This document shows positions 29,827 through 38,038 of a stretch of 64,000 bases of DNA, piece after piece (the first letter of the stretch is position 1; each line of letters starts with the position of its first letter). The notes below the pieces were generated by a model. It ran no database searches. It was not told where the DNA came from and saw only the letters and a list, made by a program, of their open reading frames with translations. A program made the position numbers and the translations under genes. The stretch comes from a candidate division Zixibacteria bacterium HGW-Zixibacteria-1 (GTDB lineage Bacteria; Zixibacteria; MSB-5A5; GN15; PGXB01): assembly GCA_002838945.1 (NCBI GenBank), contig PGXB01000010.1, positions 62,001 through 126,000 of the forward strand, read 5' to 3'.

Positions 29827-31830
29827 TCACTTAAGAAGTAACATTTTTTTCCTGGCTGAAAATATATCGCTGTCCAGACTGTAAAAATATATCCCGCTGG
29901 CGACTGCCTGCCCCTGATCATCACGGGCGTCCCATACGGCAACATGTCGGCCCGCGGGAAGAATCTGATCGACAAGGCTCCGGATTTCCTGACCAAGAAT
30001 ATTATAAACGGTCAAGCGCACCGAAGCGGCCTGTGTAAGGTCGAATCTTATTTCTGTCGACGGATTGAACGGATTGGGATAATTCTGATAAAGAGTGAAA
30101 GACTCGGGAAGGAAAGCATCCGAATTATTTTCGAGACTCGATTTCATGATGTACCCGTCAACCGTCGAAAGTTGAATATCTTTTATCGTGAAACCGGAAT
30201 GATTCACAACCTCGATAAACTCATGCCGGCCGGACGGCATAATCTCACCTTCATCACTGTAAATCAAAAACCTGATGAGATTGCCCTCCACGGCCGACTT
30301 CACTGTCATTCCGGACATTTCAAATTGCGACCTGATAACTGTTTCAATATCTAACTTATTATCTCCCTGCAAAGTAATGGCCAATCCACCCAGATTCTCC
30401 GGGGAATCATAAATAAGGCGGTAATAGCCTTCATTATTGTCAATGCCGATACGCACAATCCCGTCAAAGGGCGAAATTTTGGGACTGCCCATCCCCGCAT
30501 TCACAATAACGTTAAGCAAATAGACCAGATCGGCGATCGTTCCGCCATGGCCGTCCCGGTTGACATCCGAATTGAGCCACTGAGCCGGTGACAACGGCAC
30601 CAGGGTCGGATTAATAAAATAATTCGTAAAATAAATAACATCGCCGATCTCATAAGGGACGCCATTGAGGTTGATATCCCCCAGACTGTTGAGAGAAGTC
30701 GACTTAATTTTGATATAACCGCGGGTAAAAGTGATCTGATTCGGAATTATTTTATCACCGAGTTCATTGGTCAAAGAGTTGTCATTTTGCTCGATCGGAT
30801 CGCGAAAAACAAATATCAAAGGAATTGAAAGACCGGCATACTGTAGATTATTACTGACGTAAAATTGCATCGCCGCCAGCGGCCCTGAACCGGGCTGAAT
30901 ATCGGTTCCAGCCACGCCCCCTTCAAGATCGGCGATACCGGTCAGAAGGACATCCCCGAAGATGCCGCGATTATTCAGCTTATATGTAAAATACTCAAAA
31001 CCTCCCGACCTGGTCCCGGTTTTCGTGATTGAGGACAGTGTCAGAACGCTGACATCATAATTGAAAAGAATGTTAAATCCGGAAATTGCCTCAAGATTAT
31101 CAAACATCAAATGTGCCGTCGCATATTCACCCGGATAAACCGAAATGGTGTCAAGCGCCAGACTGTAAACATCCGTCGATAGGACATTCAGGGCCACCGT
31201 GGCGGTATCGGCAGCGCCAAACTGATCGACCAGACAAACCTTAACATCATAAAAGCCGGAGTCGGAAAAAGCCGTTTTCCAGGTAAATGTTCCGGGATTG
31301 CCGCCGAGAAATTCCACGCCGCCGGGAGCGTCAAGTATCATCCAGTTGACCGGATCCAGGTCGGGATCGTAACCGGAAACATCAAAAGCCAGTTCTTCGC
31401 CCGAATTAATGGTCACGGTCCCGGGTGATGTTATAACAGGATTTCTATTACGATTTATTACAATCACTTCCGTCTGCAAAACGGCGGTATTCTGGCCGTC
31501 GCCGGCCCAGAATGTCAGGGCATAAGGCGAGCCCTCGGATGAATTCGGGCCGCCGAAATCGGTCTGCCATATTAAAACGCCGGTTCCATCTCCATGATCG
31601 GCAAACGAGGCGCCGGCGGGACGGGTCAAAGTGCCCAGCGAAAGCGGATCACCATCACTATCAACAGCTTCGACAGCCAGTTGAAGCCTATTACCCTCAA
31701 GAACATACTGGCGCGATATCGGCTTAAACTCGGGAACGGCGCTTCCGGCTACCGCCAAAGACGGTAACACCATGGCCCCCAAGCCGATTATGAGCAGGAT
31801 TATGATAATAGTTACTATTCTATAAAACAT
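29827..31830 (-). CDS. secreted Ig, cohesin-like and dockerin-like protein with type IX-like tail
   Basis: This 667-residue protein is the first gene of the four-gene run. The hydrophobic N-terminus (MFYRIVTIIIILLIIGLG) is a signal peptide. Two Ig units follow (about 35-130 and 130-225, with DHGDGTGVLIWQTDF and GNPGTFTWKTAFSDSG), then a cohesin-like domain (VYPGEYATAHLMFDN to PNQITFTRGYIKI). A dockerin-like pair follows in which the two halves are far apart (LGDINLNGVPYEIGDVIYFT and DVNRDGHGGTIADLVYLLNV). After a second beta domain comes a FlgD-like tail (YQNYPNPFNPST, VYNILGQ, ASGIYFYSL, ARKKMLLLK). The stop TGA is embedded in a sequence that serves as ribosome site for the next gene, suggesting coupled translation. 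Confidence 0.88.
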   Translation of the reverse strand: MFYRIVTIIIILLIIGLGAMVLPSLAVAGSAVPEFKPISRQYVLEGNRLQLAVEAVDSDGDPLSLGTLTRPAGASFADHGDGTGVLIWQTDFGGPNSSEGSPYALTFWAGDGQNTAVLQTEVIVINRNRNPVITSPGTVTINSGEELAFDVSGYDPDLDPVNWMILDAPGGVEFLGGNPGTFTWKTAFSDSGFYDVKVCLVDQFGAADTATVALNVLSTDVYSLALDTISVYPGEYATAHLMFDNLEAISGFNILFNYDVSVLTLSSITKTGTRSGGFEYFTYKLNNRGIFGDVLLTGIADLEGGVAGTDIQPGSGPLAAMQFYVSNNLQYAGLSIPLIFVFRDPIEQNDNSLTNELGDKIIPNQITFTRGYIKIKSTSLNSLGDINLNGVPYEIGDVIYFTNYFINPTLVPLSPAQWLNSDVNRDGHGGTIADLVYLLNVIVNAGMGSPKISPFDGIVRIGIDNNEGYYRLIYDSPENLGGLAITLQGDNKLDIETVIRSQFEMSGMTVKSAVEGNLIRFLIYSDEGEIMPSGRHEFIEVVNHSGFTIKDIQLSTVDGYIMKSSLENNSDAFLPESFTLYQNYPNPFNPSTEIRFDLTQAASVRLTVYNILGQEIRSLVDQILPAGRHVAVWDARDDQGQAVASGIYFYSLDSDIFSARKKMLLLK

Positions 31831-32348
31831 ATTTTCTCGAAGCAGAATTATCCGCTATCTCTTTGAGCAATTAGCAGACCAATAACCGGTCAATTTAAGA
31901 CGCGGCTCCGTCACCGGCCCAAGCTGGGTCAGCTGCCCCAACTGCTCTTCCGCAATCTCCTATAAAATCTTATAATCCCTTATCAAACAACGCTTTACAA
32001 TCCATGCAAACATTTTGCGCGCAATTAACTTATACTCAATACTCATCCCCTGAAAGAAAGCCTGTTGTTGTAAGGTTTAGTATGGCGGGTAATCTTGAAA
32101 ACTTGTTACAGACTTTGCTATTTTGATGCAAACTGATGCAAATAAAAATGCTGGCTATCCGTGCCAGAACAAAAAAGCCCCGGTACCTCCCTGGTATCAT
32201 ATCTCTTAAGGTTTTAAGGGCCATTAAACTCTTTCCCAAGTAATTCGAAAATCTTTACTCTTATCGATCCCTCAAAAATTTTATCTCCCTCTCTTATTTA
32301 TTCCCCGCAGGGAGGGTTACCCCTCCCCGCGAAGAAAATTAATGCCGT
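31831..32348 (-). other. intergenic region upstream of the giant-protein operon
   Basis: No credible gene lies here. It should contain the promoter of the four-gene run, but only a weak candidate was seen (TTGTAA, 17 bases, GATTAT on the minus strand near 31970-32000). A GGGAGGTAC stretch lies at about 32183-32192. The right end holds the hairpin at 32307-32330. Confidence 0.5.
32307..32330 (-). terminator. stem-loop after the 864-residue tail protein gene
   Basis: GC-A-GGGAGG pairs with CCTCCC-C-GC around GTTACC, 19 bases after the stop. No clear T run follows on the minus strand, so its role as a terminator is uncertain. Confidence 0.4.
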
Positions 32349-34943
32349 TTACTTCAGCATTACCATCTTCTCTGTAGCCGAGAAAGCACCGGCCTGAGCA
32401 CGATAGAAGAATACACCTGATCCGACCTGTGAGCCGTCGAATTCGACAGTCACAATACCGGCTTCACTGGTGCCACTGTAGTTCGCAACCTTCTGACCAA
32501 GGACGTTATAAACGTCGATCGACCAGTCGGCGGCAAGCGGCAGAGACATCTCAATGGTGGTAGCCGGGTTGAACGGGTTAGGATAGTTCTTCAGGCTGAA
32601 ATTGGCCGGAAGTATCTTAGCTGTGTAGCCAATACCATTGTAGTCGGCAGCTTCAACCGAAATGAGCTCGCCGTTGGTATTGATGACATTACCGGAGGCA
32701 GTCATGCCTTTTTCAAAGCTGTAAACCAGAGCGACGGTGTTACCATCGATCATTCCGGTCGCCAGCTCCATACCGGCAGCGCCACTACCCAGAGTCACCG
32801 GGACATCGCCGGCCAACACGAAGTAGGCGGCGCCGACTTCACTGTTGAGCACAACACTGTGGCCATCGGCAACAGCGTTCAGGACGATGTTTGGGTTTTC
32901 TTTCGGCAGCGGAAGGGCATCACCAACGATGACACGAATGAGATAAACGAGGTCGGCAACCGTCAGAGCGATACCGTCGCCATTGATCTCAGTCGCAGCC
33001 TTCTGACCTTCATAGTTGACTGTGAAGGCAGCGGGGCCATAGATGAAGTAGTTGGTGAACACAACCGCGTCCGCGATTTCGTTGGCAACGCCGTTCAAGT
33101 TGACGTCGCCGCGGGCATCGATCTCATCCGTTGAGATAATATCAACGCCGCCGCCATAGAAGTATACGAAATCAGCCGGTACCGGCTTGTCAGGAAGCGG
33201 ATTCACGAAGCATTCTTCCTGAGCGCCGAAATAAGTCGGGAATCCGTACAGCGGATTGGTGACTTCAATATAAGGATTGCCGTTGTACCAGAAGACACCC
33301 AGTGACAAACCGGTGGTGACTTCAAGCGGACTGGACGATCTGTAGTTGAAAGCTATGGCGTTGTCGCCACAATCCATCCAGAAGAAATTCACCGGAGCGA
33401 ACATGCCGGCGACATTATAGTTATTCGAGACCAGGAAGTCGAGGGTGAACAGGACTGTCCCGCCCGGAAGAACCATAATGGTCGGATTGTGCGGACCATC
33501 GTTGTATTCAGCCATACCGACGACACGGAGCAGGCCGCTCGGGCAGCCATTGCCGCAGTTGCCGTTATAGTTGTAACGATAGGTGAAGTATTCCCATTCA
33601 TTGGCGCCCGGAATATCAAAGATAGCGCCGGGGATCGCGCCAACAAACGCCAGCACGGAAGGATCATAGCCGATCAGCATGTCAAAGCCGAGCAGGTTCT
33701 CGGAACCTTCTTCGACGGTGACATCGACATAAGCATGATGACCCTGGAGCTGACCATGGATCTTCTCGATGACGATCTTGAACGGAACTTCACTGATGAC
33801 ACGGAGTGTAAAGGTGCACTCTGAGAATTGACCGGCACAGTCAGTCACACGAACGGTGACGGTCCAGTCACCATCATCATCGGTTACCGGCGAAGCAGTT
33901 ACAAGACCACTGTTATTAACAGTTACTGAACCCCCAAAAGTACCGGGACCAACTATTGATTCGACGGTCCAGGCTTTGGTATCACCCAGGTTGGCATCGG
34001 TAGCGGTAAACTGCAGGGTCTTGGTCGCGCCAGTACCCACGGTCAGTACCGAACCGCATCCGCCGCCAATAACCGGTGGTGTATCCAGAACATTAACCGT
34101 GAAAGCACATTCCGTGAAATCACTGTGCTCGGTATCCTGGACGCCGACGACGACATCATGGGAACCGACCTGCGCACAGGTAGGATTGAATGTCCAGACA
34201 CCGGATGTCGCAACAATCGCGCCGGGACCGGAAATCAGGGCAAAGTTCAGAGGAAGATTGCCTTCCACATCGGTCGCATTGAAATCATAATTGAAGCCAA
34301 CATGGAACTGAGCGGACAACTCCACTGTCGGGCAGTTGGAAAATTCCGCATTCACGTTCGGCTGCTTCTTGATGGTCATGCAATACGGGCCGCCAAATGT
34401 CGGGACTGGATCTTCGAACAACCAGTCATACTTTCCCGGAGGAACCTGATTCGGGATACTGCAGCTGTCGATACAGAATGTAGCGAGCTGGGTAGGATCC
34501 AGAGCGGGCGCCGTGAAAGTAAAGATAAAGCGAGGCACCATTGGAGCGCCATTGGGCATACCGGCAATACCGGAACCGGTCCAGTTTACGGTGTCAGCCA
34601 CCGCACCGTTCCAGCCCCAATACGCGAATTCATTCATCAGGGCCCACCAGGCACTGCCGGCTTCAAAGCCGTTTAATCCCACAGGATTGTTGGTTGTCCA
34701 GGTAGTCGCATCACCGCTCATGTAAAATGTAAGCGGGATACTCATACCGGTGCGATCAAAACCATCCGGATTGTCCAAAGAAAGAGTAAGGGTGAACGTA
34801 GCGCCCGCCTTAATATGGTCGGCGCCGTCGTTCCAAATCGCAGTAGTTGGACCAAATTCATGCTGGATGGTCATCGCGTTTGCTAGCCCAAAAGAAAGAA
34901 GAATAATCGAAGCGAATACGAATGCAAACAAAACGCGTTTCAT
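32349..34943 (-). CDS. secreted cohesin/dockerin-like protein with type IX-like tail
   Basis: This is an 864-residue secreted protein. The signal peptide (MKRVLFAFVFASIILLSFG, then LANA) is followed by an N-terminal domain with DTVNWTGSGI, FCIDSCSIPN and YDWLFED, clearly related to the 312-residue protein at 3896-4834. Next come two cadherin/Ig-like domains (about 205-395), a cohesin-like domain (about 400-560, VDVTVEEGSENLLGFDMLIG) and a split dockerin-like pair (ARGDVNLNGVANEIADAVVF and EINGDGIALTVADLVYLIRV). Another beta domain leads to a FlgD-like tail (KNYPNPFNPATT, VYNVLGQ, GSGVFFYRA, ATEKMVMLK). AGGAG lies six bases before the ATG. The architecture after the N-domain parallels the proteins at 29827 and 27044. 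The function is probably structural or binding. Confidence 0.87.
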   Translation of the reverse strand: MKRVLFAFVFASIILLSFGLANAMTIQHEFGPTTAIWNDGADHIKAGATFTLTLSLDNPDGFDRTGMSIPLTFYMSGDATTWTTNNPVGLNGFEAGSAWWALMNEFAYWGWNGAVADTVNWTGSGIAGMPNGAPMVPRFIFTFTAPALDPTQLATFCIDSCSIPNQVPPGKYDWLFEDPVPTFGGPYCMTIKKQPNVNAEFSNCPTVELSAQFHVGFNYDFNATDVEGNLPLNFALISGPGAIVATSGVWTFNPTCAQVGSHDVVVGVQDTEHSDFTECAFTVNVLDTPPVIGGGCGSVLTVGTGATKTLQFTATDANLGDTKAWTVESIVGPGTFGGSVTVNNSGLVTASPVTDDDGDWTVTVRVTDCAGQFSECTFTLRVISEVPFKIVIEKIHGQLQGHHAYVDVTVEEGSENLLGFDMLIGYDPSVLAFVGAIPGAIFDIPGANEWEYFTYRYNYNGNCGNGCPSGLLRVVGMAEYNDGPHNPTIMVLPGGTVLFTLDFLVSNNYNVAGMFAPVNFFWMDCGDNAIAFNYRSSSPLEVTTGLSLGVFWYNGNPYIEVTNPLYGFPTYFGAQEECFVNPLPDKPVPADFVYFYGGGVDIISTDEIDARGDVNLNGVANEIADAVVFTNYFIYGPAAFTVNYEGQKAATEINGDGIALTVADLVYLIRVIVGDALPLPKENPNIVLNAVADGHSVVLNSEVGAAYFVLAGDVPVTLGSGAAGMELATGMIDGNTVALVYSFEKGMTASGNVINTNGELISVEAADYNGIGYTAKILPANFSLKNYPNPFNPATTIEMSLPLAADWSIDVYNVLGQKVANYSGTSEAGIVTVEFDGSQVGSGVFFYRAQAGAFSATEKMVMLK

Positions 34944-35234
34944 CTTTTACTCCTGTTTTGTTTCGTTAACAAATAAATTCATATTCAAATGACTCCTTTG
35001 AGTCAATTTCCCCCTCGGAATCCGAATCTTTAATTGTTCTCTCCGGCGAGAGCCACCAGGCCCGAGAAAAGCGACAGATTCGAAAAGAAGAATCTGAAGT
35101 ATAAATTCTTTTTCTTCTGAGCGCGTGTCCAAAGAATTACCTCTCTAAAGTTTCACCTCCTTTCTTTCTTTTCAAAATAATTTCCAACTTATCAGTTAAT
35201 GTCAGCCTTTTATTAAAGCTGTATAATTTTCATG
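34944..35234 (-). other. leader with a possible coupled upstream frame
   Basis: The gap carries an isolated AAAGGAGGTGAAAC at about 35152-35164. A 61-codon frame starting at TTG 35132 ends at a TAA (34947-34949) inside the ribosome site of the 864-residue gene. Whether this frame is translated is unclear. No terminator was seen after the cohesin-dockerin gene to the right, so read-through from it is possible. Confidence 0.4.
35152..35164 (-). promoter_or_regulatory. isolated Shine-Dalgarno-like leader motif
   Basis: The minus strand reads AAAGGAGGTGAAA about 210 bases before ATG 34943. It is the longest of three similar leader motifs. A GTG overlaps it, but that frame closes after three codons. 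Confidence 0.45.
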
Positions 35235-36338
35235 TTAACCGCAATTGGGAGGCGGACCACCCTTGTACAGGTAATTTATCAGGTATGTGGCATCCAGCAA
35301 ATTAATGCCACCCGAATGATTAACGTCGCACATAGCCGGCAATTCCGGTGCCGCGCCGCCCTTATACAGGTAATTTATCAGAAAAACCACATCCAGGATA
35401 TTGATCGCACCGTTATTATTCATATCGCCGCACAAACCGGCAGGCAAAACAAAAAGAGAACCGTTGTAAATGGCAACATAGTCGCTGTCGAGACGGCCGC
35501 TCAAGATTGTGTCGCAACACCAGAATGAATCGTCGGGCCCATTTTGAACTTCGCTGAAATAATAACAGGTGTCGAAAGAGGCATTCCAAACATCACAATG
35601 ATACCAGGTGGTATCAAAGGTGGTATCAGTAATAACACCAATGGCGTTGCCGGCCTCATCCGAAAAGCTGAAATTGTCCAGATTTGTCGCCTGAATAATA
35701 ATATTCACCGTCCGATCTTCCTGATCATCCGGGATATTATAAATATCAGCCCTAATTTTGATTAAAGGCTTGTTGGTCGTTTGCGGATAAGGAATACCCG
35801 GTGTATATGGCGGCGCAATCTCGTTGGCATAAGCCGCTATTTTCAAATCATGCCCGGTATAATTGCTGGACCGGGAACGAACGAATTCCCATCCCGAACA
35901 TAGGGTTCCGGTAGTGTCGTGATTTCCAACTAATAAACTATAAATGTTGACATCGACCGAATCGTAATCAATTTCCAACTCCGGGAAAGCTATCACCGAA
36001 TCGGTCACATCCATCCAATACTGACAAATTCCCGGCGCGGCATAAGTGGTACAGCGCCAGAAAGCAGAGTCATAAAACGTTGCAGTATCGGTTTGAAATT
36101 CCATTATGTCGGGTCTGTCGAGAACCAGCCATAATTCAAAACCGGCCACGGTATCCGCATAGGACTTCATGTAAATCGAAATAACGGAATTTTGCTGTCC
36201 CGATGTACCCGTGGTATCACCAACTCTTACGCGCAGATTTTCAAACTGCCCGAAGGCTGGAAGCGCAAAAAACATGGCGACAGCCACGGCAATGGGAACC
36301 AGCCTGTTCAGCCGAAGGGATAAAAAGCTGAAGGACAT
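35235..36338 (-). CDS. secreted cohesin-like protein with C-terminal dockerin pair
   Basis: The start is placed at ATG 36338 (367 residues), where AAGGAGGAGGATA gives a strong ribosome site. The longer frame to 36365 has none. The N-terminus (MSFSFLSLRLNRL, then a hydrophobic core ending ALPAFGQ) is a signal peptide. Residues about 28-300 form one long beta-rich region that resembles a cohesin/carbohydrate-binding fold (ISIYMKSYADTVAGFELWL) and is rich in Cys and aromatic residues. Two dockerin repeats (INILDVVFLINYLYKGG and INLLDATYLINYLYKGG) end in PPPNCG. A strong promoter at 36676-36704 implies a leader of about 330 bases. Like the other dockerin proteins here it lacks a FlgD-like tail. 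Confidence 0.85.
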   Translation of the reverse strand: MSFSFLSLRLNRLVPIAVAVAMFFALPAFGQFENLRVRVGDTTGTSGQQNSVISIYMKSYADTVAGFELWLVLDRPDIMEFQTDTATFYDSAFWRCTTYAAPGICQYWMDVTDSVIAFPELEIDYDSVDVNIYSLLVGNHDTTGTLCSGWEFVRSRSSNYTGHDLKIAAYANEIAPPYTPGIPYPQTTNKPLIKIRADIYNIPDDQEDRTVNIIIQATNLDNFSFSDEAGNAIGVITDTTFDTTWYHCDVWNASFDTCYYFSEVQNGPDDSFWCCDTILSGRLDSDYVAIYNGSLFVLPAGLCGDMNNNGAINILDVVFLINYLYKGGAAPELPAMCDVNHSGGINLLDATYLINYLYKGGPPPNCG

Positions 36339-36675
36339 TATCCTCCTCCTTGATTGAATTTCCAAGCTCGTCGACTCTTCCTTAGCTATTCCGGCCTATA
36401 CAAAACACCTACAGCTTAACCGTTACAATCTAAGTGAATAGCCAAGGAGGTCTTAACCATCCTATCGGCCTTTTCACTTTTTTTTTCAGCAGCTTAAATC
36501 CATCAATCAAGTTAACGTGCAGTTGCTTCCTTTAAGCAGCTTCCCCCTCGCCAACTTAAAGCTGATTTTCGTAAATTTGACAGTGTACTTCTAGAGTATG
36601 TAGAAGACCAATTTTGTTCACCTTATTGTTTTAACAAGGTTGTTCTGCGGACATTACACCTATCATCCGAACTTG

Positions 36676-36704
36676 AATATATACATAAAGTCATTATCTG
36701 TCAA
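36676..36704 (-). promoter_or_regulatory. sigma70-type promoter
   Basis: On the minus strand a perfect TTGACA (36699-36704), a 17-base spacer and TATATT (36676-36681) form a strong promoter for the cohesin-dockerin gene at 35235-36338. Confidence 0.7.
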
Positions 36705-36757
36705 TAAGAAAATCAGTATAATTTTACAATTTCTTTATATAGCAAATAAGCGACCAA

Positions 36758-36793
36758 ACCGGCCGGGCCGGTCACAGCGCCGCCAGGCGGCGC
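36758..36793. repeat. pair of GC-rich hairpins
   Basis: ACCGGCC-G-GGCCGGT (36758-36772) and GCGCCGCC-A-GGCGGCGC (36777-36793) are both near-perfect palindromes, followed by CCCCCCCTCTGACTAGTGTGA. A related CGCCGCCAGGCGG ... GAGTGTGA segment occurs at about 44881-44903, so this is probably a small dispersed intergenic repeat. Confidence 0.5.
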
Positions 36794-37079
36794 CCCCCCT
36801 CTGACTAGTGTGAAAAACGAAGCATATAATAGGCAAGATAATGTTCATTTTACCGGACTGCTGCAATTACTAAATTTGACAATAATGACCCGATATGATG
36901 ATAAAAAATATTTTTGTGACAAATTTGGTCGTAAGGAAGCCTGCCTTATAGACGGGATGATTTTTCTCCCAAAAGCCTTCAGCTTCAAAGCTGTGTCCAA
37001 AATTATGGTTGCGATAATCATAATTAATGCGTAACCTTAGCCATTATTAAAGCTCAATAACTGAGGGATTAGAATAAAT

Positions 37080-38009
37080 ATGGCCAAATTAATGAGTAAA
37101 AAAACCAAAGAAACCGTCCAGACAATCGTTGTTCTGGCCCTGATCATACTTTTCGTCGGCTTCTATATAATATATCCATTGATAACTGTTCGAAAAATGA
37201 CCAGTCGTCCAGATGCCGGAAATTTCGGGGATCCGGAATACGTCCTCGAAAACAACCCGGCCGCTTTTGTCGAAGAAGGCCTCCGGCCGGACACTTTTGC
37301 TGTTTCCACCGATGATAATATCCGCCTGGCGGCCGCCTATTTTTACCCCGATTCCACCCTTTTTGCTTCGCCGCTCGCCACGGTGATTCTGATTCATGGT
37401 ACCGGCCAGGACAGAACCGCGATGATTCCGTTTATTCGACCGCTTATCGATTCAGGCATGGCTGTGGCCCTATATGATCAACGGGCCGGCGGTGTTTCGG
37501 GCGGAAGATACCATACGCCGGGAAGGTATGAAGCGGAAGATCTCAACCAGTTGATTACCAATCTCAAATTCAATGATAGAATCTTCAGACCGCTGATAGC
37601 AGTCGGTTTTGGCGGCGGCGCTGATGCCGCCATGCTGGCTTCGGAAGAGGAAATGCGGCTTGACCGGATAATCGCCGTCGAGCCGAATTTAACGCCGAAT
37701 CGATGGATCACAAATCTAAAGAACAGGCGCGGTTCACTGCCCATCCCGTTTTACCGAATGGTCTATTACTGGTGGTATAAAAAGATTTTCGGTTATCCCT
37801 ATGACCGTTTCGGCACCGACGGCATCCAGGCCCTGACGGCCAAAACCAGTCTGATAATGGATGAAGGAAGCCTGGCCCTGGATGAGGTCGCGCGGCTCAA
37901 GGAAATATCGGGCGAACTTCTGACGACATTTCCGAAACCCGACAATGACCTGACCCTTCGGGAGATGATTCTTGGTGAGATATATTCGGCAGTTAAAGAA
38001 GCAAAGTAA
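37080..38009 (+). CDS. membrane-anchored alpha/beta-hydrolase-like protein lacking nucleophile serine
   Basis: This is a 309-residue protein with one N-terminal membrane segment (about 14-36, VVLALIILFVGFYIIYPL), so most of it should lie outside the cytoplasm. The rest resembles alpha/beta-hydrolases: VILIHGTGQDRTAM (oxyanion region), VALYDQRAGGVSGG, and AVGFGGGADAAM where the nucleophile elbow GxSxG is expected. The elbow reads G-F-G-G-G, so the serine is replaced by glycine and ordinary esterase or peptidase chemistry is unlikely. The ribosome site is modest (GAGGGAT, about ten bases upstream). An in-frame ATG lies four codons in. It is convergent with the DUF5686 gene, 29 bases apart. A binding or structural role is possible. 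Confidence 0.7.
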   Translation: MAKLMSKKTKETVQTIVVLALIILFVGFYIIYPLITVRKMTSRPDAGNFGDPEYVLENNPAAFVEEGLRPDTFAVSTDDNIRLAAAYFYPDSTLFASPLATVILIHGTGQDRTAMIPFIRPLIDSGMAVALYDQRAGGVSGGRYHTPGRYEAEDLNQLITNLKFNDRIFRPLIAVGFGGGADAAMLASEEEMRLDRIIAVEPNLTPNRWITNLKNRRGSLPIPFYRMVYYWWYKKIFGYPYDRFGTDGIQALTAKTSLIMDEGSLALDEVARLKEISGELLTTFPKPDNDLTLREMILGEIYSAVKEAK

Positions 38010-38038
38010 TAAAGACTTCTGCCAATAATTGTCATTTC

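Larger units (their letters stand above)
36339..37079. other. divergent intergenic region with promoter, long leader and GC hairpins
   Basis: The left part is the roughly 330-base leader of the cohesin-dockerin gene, with the promoter at 36676-36704. Two GC-rich hairpins follow at 36758-36772 and 36777-36793. The right part is AT-rich and should hold the promoter of the hydrolase-like gene. A 74-codon plus-strand frame at 36810-37034 has no ribosome site or family resemblance and is not called. Confidence 0.5.

Noticed and set aside
34947-35132. A 61-codon minus-strand frame ending in the ribosome site of the 864-residue gene
   Set aside because: It starts at TTG with only a weak ribosome site and its product looks unlike a protein family. 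It is mentioned as part of the leader but not called as a gene.
36810-37034. A 74-codon plus-strand frame before the hydrolase-like gene
   Set aside because: No ribosome site, AT-rich intergenic setting and no family likeness.
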